Source: Bradysia coprophila (taxonomy: Eukaryota; Arthropoda; Insecta; Diptera; Sciaridae). From it: DNA of 64,000 nucleotides. Positions 43,503-53,861 of this stretch are shown here, piece after piece. The notes under the pieces are model-generated. The model had not been told where the DNA came from. It worked only from the letters and a program-made list of their open reading frames with translations, and searched no databases. Within the stretch, counting starts at the first letter, position 1. Each line of letters starts with the position of its first letter. The stretch lies in NCBI RefSeq assembly GCF_014529535.1, contig NC_050738.1, positions 1,178,001-1,242,000 of the forward strand. Direction: 5' to 3'. The position numbers and the translations under genes were made by a program.

Positions 43503-45308
43503 TTAGTTGAAAGTTGTAGTATCCGTAGATGTAGTAATTTGACTTGCTTCCAACTCACATAAAGCCAGTTCTACTGCTACACATTGTCGAGTATTTAAAT
43601 TGAAATGGGTACCAATCGAACAAAATAGCTTAACAAATCGGCCGTTTATACAACGATAAAACGCTTCACAATCACTTTCATCAGCTTGATATTCATTGTC
43701 GGAACACCCCACAATGTTTACCTGGACTTCTGTGGATGTTTCAATTGAAAAACCCTCGGTTGTTGTTATTCCCGGAGAGTTTGCCCTTTGATCTGTTTCT
43801 AAGTTACATTCAGCTACTTCTGGATCAACACATGATCTAGTGTTGGGATCAAAATTTGTACCAATCGAACATAATAGCTTTACAAATCGGCCGTTTATAC
43901 AACGATAAAACGCTTCACAATCAGTTTCATCTGGCCTGTATTCGTTGTCGTAACACTCCACAATTGTTACCTGAACTTCTGTGGAATTTTCAGTTGTAGG
44001 ATTAGTTGATGTCTCAGTCATTTCGGGCGAGTTTGTACTTTGATCGGTTTCTAAATTACACTCAGCTATGTCTGGATCAACGCAGAGTCGAGTGTTTGGA
44101 TCAAAATGTGTACCGATAGAGCAAAAAAGCTTGATAAATCGGCCGTTTATACAGCGATAAAACGCTTCACAATCATTTTCATCGGGCCTGTATTCGTTGT
44201 TTACGCACTGCGTTGTTGTTGTATCAGCTTCTGGGGTTGCTTCGGTTGTTGAATCAGTTGCTTCGGTTGTTGGATCAGTTGCTTCCGTCGTTAAATCAGT
44301 TGCTTCGGTTGTTAAATCAGTTGCTTCGGTTGTTAAGTCAGTTGCTTCGGTTGTTGAATCAGTTGCCTTTGTTGAATCGGTTTCTTCAGTTGTTAAATCG
44401 GTTGCTTCTGTCGTTAAATCAGTTGCTTCGGTTGTTAAATCAGTTGCTTCGGTTGTTAAGTCAGTTGCTTCGGTTGTTGAATCAGTTGCCTTTGTTGAAT
44501 CGGTTTCTTCAGTTGTTAAATCGGTTGCTTCTGTCGTTAAATCAGTTGCTTCGGTTGTTGATTCGGTTGCTTCCGTCGTTAAATCAGTTGCTTCAGTTGT
44601 TGATTCGGTTACTTCCGTCGTTGATTCATTTGCTTCTGTTGTTGAATTAGTTGATTCGGTTGTTGAATCAGTTGCTTCAGTTGATTCGGTTGTTGCATCA
44701 GTTGCTTCGGTTGTTGAATCAGTTGCTTCGGTTGTTGAATCGGTTTCTTCAGTTGTTGAATCAGTTTCTTCGGTCGTTGAATCAGTTGCTTCAGTCGTTG
44801 AATCAGTTGCTATAGAGCTCCGGTCGTCTTCGTTACAACCTTCTTCTTGCACCACACAGCCTTTCAAAGTGACATTGAACTGCATACCATCAGGACAATT
44901 GATCAAAATGAAGGCACCAGAAATACAGCGATAGAATAAATCACATTCTGTTTCGTGTGGCTTATATTCGCCAGTGCTACATTCTTCTGCCGACTCGACC
45001 GTGGTACTTGCGACTGGATCAGGACTACTGGACGTTTCACCATCACCAGGATCAACTGTATGATCGTTTGAACATCTCGCTTCATTTGGGAAGTCACACA
45101 CGTCCAGAATCGGGTTGAAATGAAGGTCAGGCGGACACGTATGCAAAATGTACGTTCCGTTCGGAGAACATTGATAAAACAGAGTGCACTCACTCGGATG
45201 TGGTTTATAGTATGACTTTGAATCACATTCACTTCCGCCATACGCAATAACTGTGCAGCTCATACAAATAATCAGCAACGTTACCGATACAATCACAAAT
45301 TTCATCAT
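43503..45308 (-). CDS. Peritrophic-matrix mucin with five chitin-binding domains (601 aa)
   Basis: One uninterrupted frame. A signal peptide (residues 1-22, KFVIVSVTLLIICMSCTVIA) is followed by two CBM14/Peritrophin-A domains (about 28-80 and 110-160, with six cysteines and FYQC / FYRC cores). A Thr/Ser-rich region of ATDSTTE-type heptads comes next (about 165-375). Three more CBM14 domains follow (about 380-430, 462-512 and 540-590), closely alike (DCEAFYRCINGRF in each), so they arose by recent duplication. The Thr/Ser block should be heavily O-glycosylated. The protein would bind chitin in the peritrophic matrix lining the midgut. A TTTAAAAT box lies at 45375-45382. The domain order 2-mucin-3 is typical of insect intestinal mucins. 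Confidence 0.93.
   Translation of the reverse strand: MMKFVIVSVTLLIICMSCTVIAYGGSECDSKSYYKPHPSECTLFYQCSPNGTYILHTCPPDLHFNPILDVCDFPNEARCSNDHTVDPGDGETSSSPDPVASTTVESAEECSTGEYKPHETECDLFYRCISGAFILINCPDGMQFNVTLKGCVVQEEGCNEDDRSSIATDSTTEATDSTTEETDSTTEETDSTTEATDSTTEATDATTESTEATDSTTESTNSTTEANESTTEVTESTTEATDLTTEATESTTEATDLTTEATDLTTEETDSTKATDSTTEATDLTTEATDLTTEATDLTTEATDLTTEETDSTKATDSTTEATDLTTEATDLTTEATDLTTEATDPTTEATDSTTEATPEADTTTTQCVNNEYRPDENDCEAFYRCINGRFIKLFCSIGTHFDPNTRLCVDPDIAECNLETDQSTNSPEMTETSTNPTTENSTEVQVTIVECYDNEYRPDETDCEAFYRCINGRFVKLLCSIGTNFDPNTRSCVDPEVAECNLETDQRANSPGITTTEGFSIETSTEVQVNIVGCSDNEYQADESDCEAFYRCINGRFVKLFCSIGTHFNLNTRQCVAVELALCELEASQITTSTDTTTFN
44225..44815 (-). repeat. Coding minisatellite in the mucin, 21-bp units with a 123-bp higher-order repeat
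   Basis: Units of 21 bp (one ATDSTTE heptad) run through this stretch. Superimposed is a 123-bp segment, containing the irregular EETDSTKATDSTTEATDL, repeated almost exactly (starts near 44361 and 44484 on the plus strand). Length changes should be common here. The antisense frames are an artefact of the repeat. Confidence 0.85.
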
Positions 45309-45374
45309 ATTATCGATTGATTATTAGCAGAACTTTTTCAAAATTAACTGTTGAATGCTGTACTCAGACTGAGC

Positions 45375-45382
45375 ATTTTAAA
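45375..45382 (-). promoter_or_regulatory. Possible TATA-like box of the mucin gene
   Basis: TTTAAAAT on the minus strand, 67-74 bp upstream of the ATG. A TTCAACAG initiator-like word follows about 30 bp later. Weak match to consensus. Confidence 0.4.
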
Positions 45383-45662
45383 GCTTGAGTTATGCTTAAA
45401 TGATTAGATTAACGTTTTATCAAAATAGCCATAAAGGCTAATTGCACTGAAGAAGTTTAGAATTTGAACTTTATTGTTGTCATTATGAGTAATTAATTCC
45501 GCAAAAATTCAATTCAATTTATCGGAAATTCATCACATTGGTATGTTGAAAGTGGGCTGCTAAAAAAAGAAACTTGCGCTACGAACTTTCTACTACAAGA
45601 AAAAATTTCAAGGGTTCGCTCCGCTTACAATATTTATCCCTAAGGAAATGACATCGTGATAA

Positions 45663-45914
45663 GGTTCGGAATAGGTCAAATTTACCTCAAGCTGACCTGG
45701 ACTTACCTGAACGCTGTTTTGATCTGACTTGAAACTTGAATAGAGTATCGAAGTCAGACCTGACCTGAACCCAGACAGGTATGCCTGACCTGACAGGTTT
45801 CAGAAATTCAGGTTCAGGTCAGATCTCTTCAAAAATAAAAACCTGACCTGACCTGAAGTTTCAGGTAAAGACATTGTTTGATTTCCATTGACCGCGATTG
45901 GCCGATTCCGAGCC
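45663..45914. mobile_element. 252-bp element made of CCTGA/TCAGG pentamers, 17-bp TIRs
   Basis: The left end ggttcggaataggtcaa faces ttggccgattccgagcc at the right (14 of 17 pairs). The interior is almost entirely cctgacctga and caggtcaggt words in both orientations. A larger relative lies at 32862-33530. Non-coding. Confidence 0.65.
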
Positions 45915-45937
45915 TTACATCGTGAGTTCTAACCATC

Positions 45938-46048
45938 CACGGAATTTTCTCAAATTTTCCTAGATTTTTCTTAATTGTCCAAAAAATGTTTTTGGAAAAA
46001 TTTGAAAAAATGTTGGGAAATTCGGGAAAATGTTTTTAAAATTAGTCC
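45938..46048. repeat. Short A/T-rich palindrome with CACGGA ends
   Basis: cacggaattttctcaaattttc faces gaaaatgtttttaaaattagtccgtg, with an inner ttttcctagattttt / aaaaatttgaaaaaatg pair. Resembles the stretch near 27970-28085. Probably a degraded MITE. Confidence 0.45.
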
Positions 46049-46428
46049 GTGAGGGTGCGCCTAAACGGAAGAAGTTCATCATTACCATCATTAAACAAGC
46101 CATCCATTCTCCAAATTCTCCAGATGAAGGTTTTGGAGACTGCTCAATCTCGCTGCATTCACTGTTCTATTCCGTCGGCCGACACTATGTATGACACCGC
46201 ACATCTACCTGGTTTTATCGAGAGTGCAATTATTTGGCGGCATAACAAATTTTCAGCAAGTTAACGTAGTCGTATTGAGTTTCAAAATATTTCCAAATTT
46301 CCCTTGATAACAAGCTTTTTATCGCATGATCGAACTCTGTTTATTCCGAAATTGTAATTAATTCCATTCGTGTAATATGTCAATCTCAATTAACCAATGA
46401 CCGTTGAAAACTGAAATTTCTGGCTCTT

Positions 46429-46434
46429 TATAAA
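46429..46434 (+). promoter_or_regulatory. TATA box of the second peritrophin gene
   Basis: TATAAA in CTTTATAAATT, 90 bp before the ATG. TCAG-type initiators lie downstream (tcagact near 46451, ttcagtcagt near 46467). Confidence 0.55.
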
Positions 46435-46518
46435 TTTTGGTCAAAAATTGTCAGACTGCAATTGAATTCAGTCAGTGACTGAGGTGTTCTCGAAGGATAT
46501 ACTCTAAGCAAAATAAAT

Positions 46519-47910
46519 ATGCTTTCTGAAGGTATGGAAAACCGTTGTCGTTGTTTGATGTCGACCATACCGAATGTGGAACTTTTCTAATTTAAATTCA
46601 AAATTCAGTGCTAATTCTTCTACTCCTCTCGAAATGTACCTTCGCTCACACGTCTTCCATATGTGCTAATGTACCTGATGGTCATTTCGTTCGAAGTTCT
46701 CAATCGTGTAATTCATATAATCGTTGCGATAACGGTCAGGTGTGACAATCCTATTTGTTCTTTCAAGCGAACGGGAGTTTTTGTAAATTGTATTTTCTAG
46801 CCGACTCATGGAATGTGTCCGAAAGGATATTCCTTTCATCCATCGGGTCAGACGTGCAGCCGTAATATTGATGTCGATTGTCAAAAGTGTTCGCCCTATG
46901 GAATTCAAAACATTCCTCATCCAGATGATTGCTCAATGTATTATCGGTGTGCTAATGGTAAATTGGTCGGGGAAATTTCGTGATCGATTTGAATTGTGTA
47001 ATAATTTACTGAAGGAATTCGCACAACAATGAAATGTTCGGATCAGTTGCTGTTCGATCGACACTTTGGGGATTGCAATTTAGCGCAACGTGTTATCTGT
47101 GAACCGAAAAACCCCATTTGTGAACAATTTAGAGAGCTTGACTGGTTGGGTACATTTAGAATCGGAAATCCATTGGACTGTTCAAGGTTGCGAACTATTG
47201 TTTTGTCATAGTTCGCCCTTGATATTTCTCTTAATTTTCAGCTTCTATTACTGTATCAATGGAAAGGCAATTGAGTCAATTTGTCCAAGTGGTCTGTTCT
47301 ACAATCCTTATACTGCGACTTGTGAAGCTAAGGATACTGTAAAATATTGTCAGGTACATCTGACATCACCAGAAACTCATTTCTTTTAAAACCTCAACCA
47401 ATCATTCATTAGGGCATTGGTCCGATCATTACAACGCCTCTACCTGAAATCACTACTAGAGAATATACAACACCATCAACTAAAGCCACAACTACAGTCA
47501 GAGTTATTAGAGTAACCAATCCAACGGCAACAACCACTGACGCATCAACAACGACTCAGCGAACAACAACAGAAATCAGCACTACGACAACCACTACAAC
47601 AACGTCCACCACCGCTTCCACAACGACTACTGAAACTGTCCCAGAAACACCTCCCACATCAACTACAGAAGAAACTACATTGGAACCGGAACCATCAACG
47701 CCGGACACAATCCAATATCCAAATTGTCCAGCAAGCACAACTGGTTATTTTCCCATGCCATATCCAGACAATTGTACGCGTTATTATTATTGCTCCAATG
47801 GCATACAAAGATTTTCTCCGATGACATGTACGCCGGGATTATTCTTTACGCCGGGAAATGATCGATGTACTGCAAATGTTCCGCCTGGCTGTGAACATTT
47901 AGTAGTATGA
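46519..47910 (+). CDS. Peritrophin-like chitin-binding protein (360 aa, 6 exons)
   Basis: Exons: 46519-46531, 46609-46739, 46801-46957, 47015-47186, 47242-47353 and 47413-47910, with short GT..AG introns (55-77 bp). They total exactly 361 codons. The joined start MLSEVLILLLLSKCTFA is a signal peptide. Three CBM14 domains follow: CANVPDG..SYNRCDNGQ..C; CSPYGIQ..DDCSMYYRCANG..IC; CEQFRELD..DCSSFYYCING..YC. A Thr-rich linker (about residues 200-300) and a fourth CBM14 (CPASTTGYFPM..YYYCSNG..C) complete it. It is a chitin-binding peritrophic-matrix or cuticle protein. A poly(A) signal AATAAA lies at 47941-47946. It is transcribed divergently from the mucin at 43503-45308. Confidence 0.88.
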
Positions 47911-47949
47911 AGGGAACAACCTGGAATTATTGATCGATTTAATAAATGA

Positions 47950-49200
47950 CATTGGCATGCATACTCTTTTTCTTTATCTCTCAACGTTCGTGCCATCTGC
48001 TGACGTTTTTGTTTATCACTAAAAAAAATATTCTTAAACGCAAAGCTAAAAAGCTACCTTTGAGGAAGACGTTTCATCAATGTTTGAAAGTTGCATAATT
48101 ACCGAGTCTTTTACTTCCATTGCTGTGGGCATTTCAATAGATTGAAGGAAAATCTTTTACTTCATTGATGTTAACAGAAATTTTGCTATATAAGGCCTCA
48201 TCAGCCAGAGCTAATCGTTTGTTGTCGATGTCGATGACAGATGAGATCGATACACGGTCCTTGAAGTCTCCATGACTTTTTTAAGTTTCCCCTTCAATAA
48301 ATTATTTTAAAGACTTGATTATAAGAGAGGACAGAACGTATTATGATTCGTCATATTGCAGTTGAAAATTGAAGAAATAAAAGTTTTTGTTTACGAGACA
48401 TATCGTCTGGGTTTTTTCAATTAATCTCTACTGTTGATAAACAATAGCGGATAGAATTCGTCTTGAGTTTCCAGCGTTTTTCCCCAGTCTCAATATGACA
48501 ATCGATGTCAATAGTCTAGCTAATAAAAAGCCGATGGATAAATTGACACACAATACAGCTAATCCGCAATCCAATAAACACTCTGATGACTGATTAACGA
48601 CAGAGATTATCATTGGAACGAAAAAAAGAAATTAATCCAAAACTGTACACGATACGAAATTAGATAGCAAAGAATGCAACATTTCTAATCAGATACCGTT
48701 TCGATACATCGATATTTGACTAACAACCATTTGTAGTATAATTAAAATTCAATTTGAGCATTACGTTATCGCATCGCACATTATACGTTTTATAGAATTT
48801 ATACAAAAAAAATTATTGAAATAATCCAAATTGAGATTGTAGAGCGACGACGATTTAGTGATTCATTCCAAGTAATTTTGCATTTTTTTGGTGATATACG
48901 AAACTTAGTGTCGTCAGGGGCAAGTCATGTCCCCTGACCTTACTTCTCAGAGTAAAACTTTATAATTTTGTAAACATTGAACAAATTGAGACGGTAGTCA
49001 CTCGACTTATCATAATGTCAAGGGTTCATACCGACCAAAAGTTGTTGATTTAGACGAGTCAACAAAACTTTATTAGTCATCATCATCATCATCGGGATTC
49101 TACTCCGCGTGGGAGCACAGGCCTGCAGCCTAGAGTGACAATCTAGTGCCAAAAAAAAAGCATTTATCACTCGGTTGTATAAATAACTATTACATGACTA
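47950..49200. other. Intergenic, no supported gene
   Basis: A (CAT)n-like run at about 49077-49095 is followed by cgggattctactccgcgtggg, which looks like the end of a retroposon. A small inverted pair, ccgaggcgaagccgagg, lies just beyond at 49251. Short frames only. Confidence 0.4.
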
Positions 49201-49655
49201 GGGAGGGATAAAAAGATGAAAAGTAGAGTTTTCGTGTGAATTTTGTTGCTCCGAGGCGAAGCCGAGGTCAATAAACACATTAAAACGAGACTTTTCATTT
49301 TTATCCCGAGTTATGTACATAGTGGAATTTACATACTGAGGGCGTCGAAAGCGCATGAAAGGTTCGATTTTTGTACGTTTGATTTCCATTTTTTAAAGTA
49401 AAATATATTTCACAATTTTAAAAATTTGTCTTTCTGAACATCTGCCACTTATGACGCAATTTTTTTTGTTTCTTTCTAAAATTTTTCGGGTAAAATTTTT
49501 GTTGATCAAACTTTCGCGTGCTTTCCTCATCAGCTGCCATTTGTGACGCATATCTTTTTTATTTTTTTAGACAATCATACTGAGCAGTTTGAACGAAAAT
49601 ATTCTTCTTACAAAACTATATAACTTTCTCTTTGATCTGAACCTTCCAGCTTTCA

Positions 49656-49817
49656 TTTGACGAAAATCGAAAATTTTACGAAATTCAAAAATTTGACGAA
49701 AATCGAAAATTTGATTAAAATCGAAAATTTGACGAAACTTGAAAATTTGAAAGAATTCGAAAAGTTGACGAAAATCGAAAAATTGACGAATATTGAAAAT
49801 TTGACGAAAATCGATTT
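49656..49817. repeat. Degenerate 18-bp tandem repeat x 9
   Basis: Units resemble tttgacgaaaatcgaaaa, with substitutions in each. Frames on both strands here (TKIENL or FRQIFD units) are artefacts of the repeat. Confidence 0.8.
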
Positions 49818-49820
49818 GAC

Positions 49821-50170
49821 GCACTTAAAACGCTCATAGCTCCCAAATAAGCGACTTTTTAGGGAAACAATGAAACACGCATCGACTAGAATCTAAAACT
49901 CTATAACTTTGTCTTTTACACGAACTTTCTACCTGCCATATTTTCCGTGTTATGGCTGACATAGCTCGCACTTAAAACGCTCATAGCTCCCAAATAAGCG
50001 ACTTTTTAAAACAAATCATGAAACACGTGTCGACTAGAATCTAAAACTATAAATTTGTCTTTTCGACGAACTTTTTATCTGCCATATTTTCTGAGTTATG
50101 GGTTTTGCAGCTCAATATTATCGTAACACACTCATAGCTCCGAAATTATAAGCTTTTATAAAAATTCCTT
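49821..50170. repeat. ~147-bp tandem repeat, two good copies and a partial third
   Basis: gcacttaaaacgctcatagct begins at 49821 and again at 49968, followed by cccaaataagcgactttt in both. A weaker third copy begins near 50115 (cacactcatagctcc). The adjoining units end ctgccatattttc.. gttatgg. Confidence 0.75.
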
Positions 50171-50227
50171 CAAATTGGTTTCTTAGAATTACGTCCTTAA
50201 CATACCCTGAAAATTTCAGCCAAATCC

Positions 50228-50307
50228 GCCGGTTGTAACAAAGTGACAAAGTAACAAAGTGACAAAGTAACAAAGTGACAAAGTAACAAAGTAACAGAGT
50301 AACAAAG
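50228..50307. repeat. Short tandem repeat, AAAGTAACAA/AAAGTGACAA
   Basis: A 10-bp unit alternating aaagtgac and aaagtaac, about seven to eight copies. Confidence 0.8.
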
Positions 50308-50691
50308 GTTGGTAAAATTAATCAATTTCAAAATGTATGAAAATCCATTTCTTCATACAAATTTCCAAGTTTTGAAATTTAATATCTTGGCTCGTTGAAC
50401 TCGTATGGACGCCCAGATTACGAATAAAATATTTTGGGGGTAGTAGGAGCAAAGGGGGAAAAGTCAAAAAGTTCGTGTATATATGTTCCTTTGTCTTGTG
50501 TAAAATTTTTTTGACAAATATTTCAGTGTGAACAGACTTGCGTCACAGCCCTTCACTAACGTGGGGCCATGATTTCCGGTAAATGTACCGGTAAATTTCA
50601 TACAGATTTTTTCCCGGTTCGATCCACTAATTTTGACATCAAACGTAACTGTTCGATTCCTCTTTGCTTGTCAAATCTAATAGATCATCTT

Positions 50692-50832
50692 CAAGGCCGT
50701 TTGAAGTGCCATCCACGTTAGGAAATGCCATACATGTTTAAAAGAATCTCATACGAATGAATGAATGAACGAAACATTTAACGAAACTTAAGTGAGGTTA
50801 CGTCTGAAAGTACCGTATCTTGAAGATCTATT
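50692..50832 (+). repeat. Copy of the SINE body found at 40100-40240
   Basis: ggccgtttgaagtgccatcc, then gaatgaatgaatgaacgaa, aacgaaacttaagtgagg and ttacgtctg, ending accgtatcttgaagat. It is inverted relative to the other copy. Upstream, cggttcgatcc at about 50617 fits a B-box, so the copy may be longer. Confidence 0.6.
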
Positions 50833-51946
50833 GGAGAAATGGTGATATGCTACCACAATCTTGCATTTATAATAGTCCTCAACGAAACAACAACTACCTT
50901 TAACTTCATAGGGAACGCACGGGTGTGTACTTTAAGTTTAAATTAAATTTCCAACCTCAAACAAAAAACACACCTTAACCACTTTCAAAGATAATCCCAA
51001 CGCACGTCTCAAAAGATATATTAATGTGGCACCGTTGCAAATGTGAAAATATTTTACGCGTCTTTATGTAATCAAGTTTCGAAAATGTAAACAAAAAATT
51101 AAGTTTTTTTTTTATTTCTGAGTTTAGAGCAAATATGCCAACCCCTATCGTTTGACGCAATACAAATAGGCCCATACAGCTTTTTAAAGATTTAATTTAT
51201 AAAGAGAAGTTTCTTTTTTATTGCTGCTGCTTATACACACCAAATACCGGGAGAAAAAGAGGAACGGTGTGCGTGTGTAGTTAAGCTATATTTGTTTTCC
51301 CAGTGTTTCCTTGTCAGATCTATCGATGGTTGTTCGAGATAAAGTAAAGAAGTTGGATAAGTGTGGTGCTGTATAGAACCGTGTATATCTAGCCCAGCTT
51401 GATGTGTACACATTGTCGTAAATCGTGCAGAGGAAGTATGGAATGAAGAAATGTTTAACAACATCAACGATGAAAATAATTTGATTTATGTAATTCGAGC
51501 GAAAGAGGCAACGTGTTTATAAAGAGGCTGTTATCCACTAATGGATCAATATGATAATGTAATCTGCTATACGTTTTAATTTTATTGAATGGGGGTGTGA
51601 GTATAGGGGATGAAACCTTCGATATTTTGATGTACTTTGACGGAAAATGTGTTATTTGAAGTGTATTTTGACGGAAATATTTTAGCTCGTCTGCCGAAGC
51701 CGATACCAATGGTATTAAGCGAAATTTGTTATTCGGTGTTTATTTTGACTGGAATGTTTTGTTCAATAGACAATTTTTTTGTTCATTTGTTTCGTTCATA
51801 TTACAAAAGGGGCACAAGTCTTTCGTTAGATAGTATCTTTACAACGTTAGCCAAGGAAGTGAGAACAAAGATACAATCTACCAACCACTGTTAGAGATAA
51901 GTAACTTCATTTCTACCAATCTTAATTCTGAATTTAGCAGGGGCAC
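50833..51946. other. Intergenic, no supported gene
   Basis: Short frames only (85 codons at most). Nothing recognised. Confidence 0.35.
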
Positions 51947-52080
51947 CGATGCTTTGATGAAAAGCATACATTCGGGCGTTTTTAAAATACTGGATTTTAA
52001 TTTACTTTTGATGATATCTTTCCATCAAAATACTTTTTCAAAAATGTACGACCGCAATAACGACCACGAATGTAGTGGAT
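51947..52080. repeat. Palindromic repeat family A, left-half copy
   Basis: gcaccgatgctttgatgaaaag, tcgggcgtttttaaaatactgg, gatgatatctttccatca, then aaaaatgtacgaccgcaata and gaccacgaatgta. The right half is missing. Confidence 0.7.
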
Positions 52081-52295
52081 CTGTTATAACGACATATATG
52101 CGCGACATAGCGAAGCGTTTTTCTATTGATAAGGTAAAAGAATGGTAGACGATAAAAAATGACTGCCGTAGTATCGTGCCAGATGCTATTCCAGCAGTTG
52201 GGCCCTCAGAAAGAAGGAAAAAATATACATTTTGGCACCAACTTTTTTTCCAAGACTTCTGTAGGCTTGCTGCACAAAAGCACTGGGTTCATTTA

Positions 52296-52380
52296 TATGT
52301 GCAAAGATAGTGAGTGAGGCCAGTTACAACACCCCATACTCAGTTCCGTGGAACATCGAAGCTGCAGAGAAGGCGGACTC
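52296..52380. repeat. Inverted copy of the TGTTCCACGG repeat at 10199
   Basis: gtgcaaagatagtgagtgagg to ttccgtggaacatcg and ctgcagagaaggcgga. It matches the reverse complement of 10199-10285 at roughly four bases in five. Confidence 0.55.
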
Positions 52381-52511
52381 TCCGAACATTCACTATATTT
52401 TCAGTCATAACTCTCGTGGATCTGCTAGCACCAAGCGGTGCGTATAATCTACCTGTAGGTCTTTCCAAGGCCGACATTCGTACAACATTACAACAATTTA
52501 AAATAATTAGA

Positions 52512-53555
52512 CCCGTACGAAGTACTGGGGTCTTATGGGTTTACGCATACGTTTGTAACACGTCGAATTGGACTCCCTGAGTAAGGGGAAACCTATTGTG
52601 GTTGTCTAGAGATGCCAAATCCGCGAAAAAAAAATGTCCGTCTGTCCGTCTGTCCGTCTGTCTGCACGATAACTTGAGTAAAACGCATCCGATTTTGAAA
52701 ATTCTTTTTTTTCCCGTTTGGTAATGTCAAAAGACAGGCTAAGTTCGAAGATGAGTGATTTTGGATCGACCCCTCCCGAGCTGTGGCCCAATAAGTGCTT
52801 TACGGTTTTTCGAAGATATCTCCGGACATTTAAACGTTAAACTTGTAAGTGATACGTCAAATAAAAGGTATTTACAATACCGATCGACAAAAAAAAAGTT
52901 TATGGAAATCGGATGACCGACTCGTGAGTTAGACCCCTTGGTGTGGAACAGGCACAGGGCGGCAAGCAGTTTTTGCTTGTAGGTCGGCCACATTTGAACA
53001 TATTTCGTCTGTTTCAGCTTTATTAGATAGGTATTGACCGTACCAATCAGGGAAAAAAAAATTTATGAAATTATGTTCTCCGGAGCGTGAGCTAGGTCTC
53101 TTGGAGTGAGCTCTTATCTGGCTACTCGGAAGTACAGTGAACGTGGTGTATTTTGACAATATCTCGAGTAAATTTTGACCGAATTTCATGAATTTTTTTT
53201 TGTTTGAAAGGTATTAACGAATGTAAAGCGTCGGTACTATTTCTGGTCTCCTCACAAAATGGCTGCCGGCGGCCATATTGGATTTTAGTAAAATAGAAAT
53301 ATCTTGGGAAAAATGATACTTAGAGAGTTTCTGTTAACATGGAAATAATTTGTTATGTGTGTGGGGTTTCAGGGATTCCATATACGGACATCTATATATA
53401 CCTATATACAGCTATATTGAGCTATATACAGGCATATAGAGCTATATAATAGCATATATTTATCTGTGAAATGTTTATTTATAGTGAAATATAGTTAAAT
53501 ATAGCGGTATATAGCTGTTTAAATAGGAATTTATGAAATTTGTCTTCGTACGGGG
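52512..53555. mobile_element. GTACGAAGTAC-ended element, copy 2
   Basis: cccgtacgaagtactggggtc at the left faces cttcgtacgggg near 53545-53555 (a further ttcgtacggg lies at 53716). Shared order with copy 1: tttgtaacacgtcgaattgga, taagggg, the (TCTG/TCCG)n block at about 52637-52665, cttgagtaaa, gcatccgattttgaaaattc, and gaagatatctccgg. Interior modules with tcgagtaaatttt echo the 145-bp units of copy 1. Confidence 0.6.
53390..53525. repeat. Degenerate TATATAGC-type short repeat
   Basis: Many variants of ctatatacagctatattgag and catatagagctatataat. Lies near the right end of the preceding element. Confidence 0.6.
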
Positions 53556-53861
53556 CTGTCTATATTGCCTCCGGCAATTTAGTTGTATATGATAACTAGG
53601 CAAAGAGTGGATAATGTAAGTGATTTTAAAGGGAGAATAGTTTTTCAGCAGAGAAGAAAATGAAGTAAGAGAAATGAAGAGTTTCACATTATAGGCTTTT
53701 GATACGAATAGGTGTTTCGTACGGGTCGGCGTTAGCTATGTTTTTTTCTTGGTTATTGTCGAAAAACTGTTTTCGGTACCTTCTGACATGTCTTCACTTT
53801 TGAACGCTTTTCACAGAAAACAATTTTTTTTTAGAAAAAGTGAAAGACATGTGTTGCCTAG

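Noticed and set aside
44197..44934. 245-codon plus-strand frame of SVASVVK units
   Set aside because: It is antisense to the mucin Thr/Ser repeat; the 21-bp unit lacks stops on both strands. The minus strand has a signal peptide and chitin-binding domains.
47556..47738. Minus-strand frame rich in V and S
   Set aside because: It is the antisense of the Thr-rich linker of the peritrophin gene.
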